Of a stretch of DNA of 13,945 bases, positions 11,605 to 13,945 are shown piece by piece (within the stretch, counting starts at the first letter, position 1; each line of letters opens with the position of its first letter). Source of the stretch: CAYRUZ01 sp964427895 (lineage in GTDB: Bacteria > Patescibacteriota > Gracilibacteria > Peribacterales > Peribacteraceae); contig CAYRUZ010000024.1 in NCBI GenBank assembly GCA_964427895.1, forward strand, positions 1 through 13,945, written 5' to 3'. Made by a program: the position numbers and the translations under genes. The notes beneath the pieces were generated by a model. The model had not been told where the DNA came from. It saw nothing but the letters and a program-made list of their open reading frames with translations, and did not search any database.

Positions 11605-12195
11605 GTGAAACCGATATCACTCATGACCGGCCTCATCGTCTACGGTACCCGTCAGTTTGCCCAGTCGGCAGAGTTTAGGTTCAAGGCCGTGAACCTCTCC
11701 CCGACCGCCGACAACGTGTCGTTGTACCTGGGCTCCGCGCCCCTAGTCATCGACAAGAGCCTGCTTCCGCTTGTGCAGTGCATGTACACGCTCGCTCGTA
11801 AAGCGAACGTGCAATATCCGCCGACATTATCCTCAATCGTCGAGGACGTCTGTGTCCAAGGCTATAACTCCATCCGTCGCGAGCGGCCGTGGAAAGAAGA
11901 AACCTTGAAGCCAAACCAGTGGATCTTCTACGGTAAGCAAGACACAGATGAGTTCAAACTATGTCATAGTGACGGTTGGGGACTCGCCAAGGAGACAATC
12001 AGCAAAGCAGAACCCACTGCTGCCTTCCTGCTCCGCCTTGATGCCGAGAAGGGGAAACCCTGCCACTGGAAGTGGGACCACCTGCGTGGACTGAATGCCG
12101 TGATGTGTGACCACTACAATATCTGCTTCACGTTGCACGAATTTCTCGCGCAGGTCTTCAACATCGGACGGCGTCTGGCACGCGCCACTGTATAA
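11605..12195 (+). CDS. Hypothetical 196-residue protein, possibly acquired
   Basis: I do not recognise this protein. From the GTG at 11605 it has 196 residues, with no signal peptide or clear membrane helix. It contains scattered Cys, His and Trp residues, notably HWKWDHLRGLNAVMCDHYN in the C-terminal third, which could bind metal or form a soluble core, but no known motif is complete. Base composition is closer to even than in its GC-rich neighbours, and it uses AT-ending codons more freely. With its AT-rich upstream region, consensus promoter and lone Shine-Dalgarno site, this suggests horizontal acquisition. No transposase, integrase or flanking repeats are visible. It converges on uvrB. 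Confidence 0.7.
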   Translation: MKPISLMTGLIVYGTRQFAQSAEFRFKAVNLSPTADNVSLYLGSAPLVIDKSLLPLVQCMYTLARKANVQYPPTLSSIVEDVCVQGYNSIRRERPWKEETLKPNQWIFYGKQDTDEFKLCHSDGWGLAKETISKAEPTAAFLLRLDAEKGKPCHWKWDHLRGLNAVMCDHYNICFTLHEFLAQVFNIGRRLARATV

Positions 12196-12210
12196 CAACA
12201 CTGATCGCCC

Positions 12211-12235
12211 ACCGCCCTGCATGACGTAGGGCGGT
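12211..12235. terminator. Hairpin between convergent genes (possible bidirectional terminator)
   Basis: ACCGCCCT (12211-12218) and AGGGCGGT (12228-12235) form a perfect 8-bp stem with a 9-base loop. It lies 15 bases after the hypothetical gene and 29 bases beyond the uvrB stop. Neither side has a T-tract, so it is a weak intrinsic terminator, though placed exactly where one is expected. Confidence 0.45.
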
Positions 12236-12264
12236 TCAGCATGTCCACGAATCCCCGATGACAT

Positions 12265-13944
12265 TTACATCTCCCGCCTGAGCAACTCGATCTCGTCGCG
12301 GAGATCCGCGGCTTGTTCGAACTGCAGGTTCTCGGCGGCCATCGCCATCTGCTGCTCGAGCTCTTCCATCAGGCGCTTCTTCTCGTCCTTCGGGATCTTC
12401 GTGTGGTCGTGCTTCGGACGACGCAGTTCGAGCTTGCGGCCTTCTTCGGCGATGTCGTGCACGGCCTTCTCGATGCCCTTCGGCGTGATGCCGTGCTTCT
12501 TGTTGTAGGCGTCCTGGATCTCGCGGCGGCGGTTGGTCTCTTCGAGCGCCTGCTTCATCGCGTCGGTGATGCGCGGCTTCTTCGTATCGGGATCTTCCGA
12601 CGCATAGAGCGTCACATGCCCGTGGATGTTGCGCGCGGCGCGCCCGATCGTCTGAATCAGCGCGTCACGGCTGCGGAGGAAACCCTGTTTGTCGGCGTCG
12701 AGGATGGCGATGAAACTCACTTCCGGAAGGTCGAGGCCTTCGCGCAGGAGGTTGATGCCGACGAGGATGTCGATCTCGCCGGTGCGCAGCTGGCGCAGGA
12801 TCTCGATGCGCTCGAGCGTCTCGACGTCGCTGTGCAGGTAACTCACTTTGTAGTCCGCTTCCTTCAGGTACGTGGTGAGATCCTCCGCCATCTTTTTCGT
12901 GAGCGTCGTGATGAGCGCGCGTTCGCCGCGCTTGATGGTCTGCTGGACTTCTTCGGTAATGTCGTCGATCTGATGTTTCGACGGTTTCACCGTAACGGGC
13001 GGGTCGAGCAGTCCCGTCGGACGGATGATCTGCTGCACGATATTTTCCTTCGGCGTGTGCGCGTACTCATACTTGCTCGGCGTGGCCGACACGTAGATGC
13101 GCTGATCGCATCGCTGCTCGAACTCTTCGAATTTGAGCGGACGGTTATCGTGACTCGATGGCAGACGGAAGCCATAATCGATGAGTGTCTGCTTGCGACT
13201 GCGGTTGCCTTCGTGCATGCCTCCGACCTGCGGGATGGAGATGTGGGATTCGTCGACGATGAGGAGGAAATCCTTCGGGAAATAATCGAGCAACGTCGAC
13301 GGGGGCGACCCCGGCGCCATGCCCTCGAGGTACCGGATGTAGTTCTCGATGCCGGTGCAGTACCCCGTTTCCTTGAGCATCTCGACGTCGTACTCCGTGC
13401 GCATGCGGATGCGTTCGGCCTTGGCGAGTTCGTTGTTCTTGATGAAGAACTGCTCGCGCTCCTTCATCTCGGCGAGGATGCCCTCCACCGCGCGGTCGAT
13501 CTTGTCCTTCGTGGTCACGTTGTGCGCGGCAGGGAAGATGGTGACCTCGTTGAGCTCGGTGATGATCTCTCCCGTGAACGAATCCACTTCCTGGATGGTT
13601 TCGATTTCATCGAACGGACATTCGATGCGGATCACCGTGTCCGCGGACGGGGGGAAGATCTCGACGGTGTCGCCGAGCACGTGGTACATGCCTTGCTTAA
13701 ATTCCATGTGTGACCGGCGGTACTGGATGTCGGTCAGGCGCCGCAAGAGGCGATCGCGCTGGACGGCTTCGCCGCGCTTGAGCGTGATGGCAAGCGCCTC
13801 GTAATCCGTCACATTGCCGAGGCCGTAGATGCACGAGACAGACGCGACGATAAGCACGTCGCGACGAGAGAGAAGGTTAAAGGTCGCCGCGTGGCGGAAC
13901 TTCTCGATTTCCTCGTTGATGTTGGAATCCTTTTCGATGTAAGT
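12265..13944 (-). CDS. uvrB: Excinuclease ABC subunit B (UvrB), 5' end cut by window edge
   Basis: DNA-damage-verifying helicase subunit of the UvrABC nucleotide excision repair complex; it takes over damage from UvrA and recruits UvrC. About 559 C-terminal residues are present. The reading frame continues to the right edge, so roughly 100 N-terminal residues, including the Walker A motif, lie outside. Visible: SVSCIYGLG just after the beta-hairpin region, the helicase motif VDESH (minus-strand codons around 13257-13243) followed by HISIPQVGGM, helicase motif V in GINLLREGLDLPEV, motif VI in QTIGRAARN, and a C-terminal UVR motif (LEQQMAMAAENLQFEQAADLRDEI) that contacts UvrC. The internal ATG at 13857 is not the start, because conserved UvrB sequence (EEIEKFRHAATFNLL) is encoded beyond it. 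The visible part appears intact. Confidence 0.97.
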   Translation of the reverse strand, partial: TYIEKDSNINEEIEKFRHAATFNLLSRRDVLIVASVSCIYGLGNVTDYEALAITLKRGEAVQRDRLLRRLTDIQYRRSHMEFKQGMYHVLGDTVEIFPPSADTVIRIECPFDEIETIQEVDSFTGEIITELNEVTIFPAAHNVTTKDKIDRAVEGILAEMKEREQFFIKNNELAKAERIRMRTEYDVEMLKETGYCTGIENYIRYLEGMAPGSPPSTLLDYFPKDFLLIVDESHISIPQVGGMHEGNRSRKQTLIDYGFRLPSSHDNRPLKFEEFEQRCDQRIYVSATPSKYEYAHTPKENIVQQIIRPTGLLDPPVTVKPSKHQIDDITEEVQQTIKRGERALITTLTKKMAEDLTTYLKEADYKVSYLHSDVETLERIEILRQLRTGEIDILVGINLLREGLDLPEVSFIAILDADKQGFLRSRDALIQTIGRAARNIHGHVTLYASEDPDTKKPRITDAMKQALEETNRRREIQDAYNKKHGITPKGIEKAVHDIAEEGRKLELRRPKHDHTKIPKDEKKRLMEELEQQMAMAAENLQFEQAADLRDEIELLRREM

Positions 13945-13945
13945 A

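Noticed and set aside
12313..13713. 466-codon plus-strand open frame opposite uvrB
   Set aside because: UvrB on the minus strand is unmistakable; the plus frame is a Leu/Val/Arg-rich shadow.
1..13945. CRISPR array, tRNA or rRNA genes, insertion sequence or prophage
   Set aside because: I saw no regularly spaced direct repeats, no tRNA-like cloverleaf with a TTCRA arm, no transposase or integrase motifs and no long inverted repeats flanking any gene.

Overview
This is a GC-rich, densely packed bacterial chromosome segment using the ordinary genetic code. TGA is a true stop for dnaJ, recJ, hsp20, galU, doxX and others, so this is not a TGA-glycine lineage. The mix suggests a small-genome bacterium, perhaps of the Candidate Phyla Radiation: a sortase-type LPQTG protein, a minimal IMP dehydrogenase without CBS domains, and almost no Shine-Dalgarno sites. 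A Peregrinibacteria/Peribacteria-like organism is my guess, held with low confidence because no rRNA or marker phylogeny is available here.

Layout from left to right. An HU-type nucleoid protein ends in a clean terminator. Next comes a KH/R3H RNA-binding protein of the Jag (KhpB) family, whose stop abuts the stop of convergent dnaJ. Divergent from dnaJ is a membrane-anchored protein with Ca-binding thrombospondin type 3 repeats, then a secreted LPQTG protein. recJ follows, with an unusual start region. A small Xre-type regulator and a small heat-shock protein (Hsp20) diverge from each other. A 91-residue orphan and galU form another divergent pair. Behind galU lies a broken remnant of endonuclease V (nfi). 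On the minus strand are doxX, CBS-less guaB and an adenosine-deaminase-family gene, the last two forming a two-gene purine unit. Divergent from the deaminase is a 289-residue unknown with a very basic tail. An AT-rich gap then leads to a second unknown gene with signals unlike its neighbours. The window ends in uvrB, cut at its 5' side by the right edge.

How the genes relate. DNA and RNA maintenance (HU, Jag, RecJ, UvrB, the nfi remnant), proteostasis (DnaJ, Hsp20), purine interconversion (deaminase plus IMPDH), nucleotide-sugar supply (GalU) and cell-surface proteins (TSP3, LPQTG, DoxX) lie mostly in one- or two-gene transcription units. These units are separated by divergent promoters and by convergent pairs sharing hairpins. 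No intergenic gap exceeds about 250 bases, and I saw no tRNA, rRNA, CRISPR array, insertion sequence or phage cassette.

The strongest general signal is how genes start. Several -10 boxes lie only 6 to 9 bases upstream of the start codon, implying leaderless or nearly leaderless mRNAs. The remaining leaders are pyrimidine-rich and lack a Shine-Dalgarno site. The gene at 11605 is the exception, with a consensus -35 box and a perfect GGAGG.
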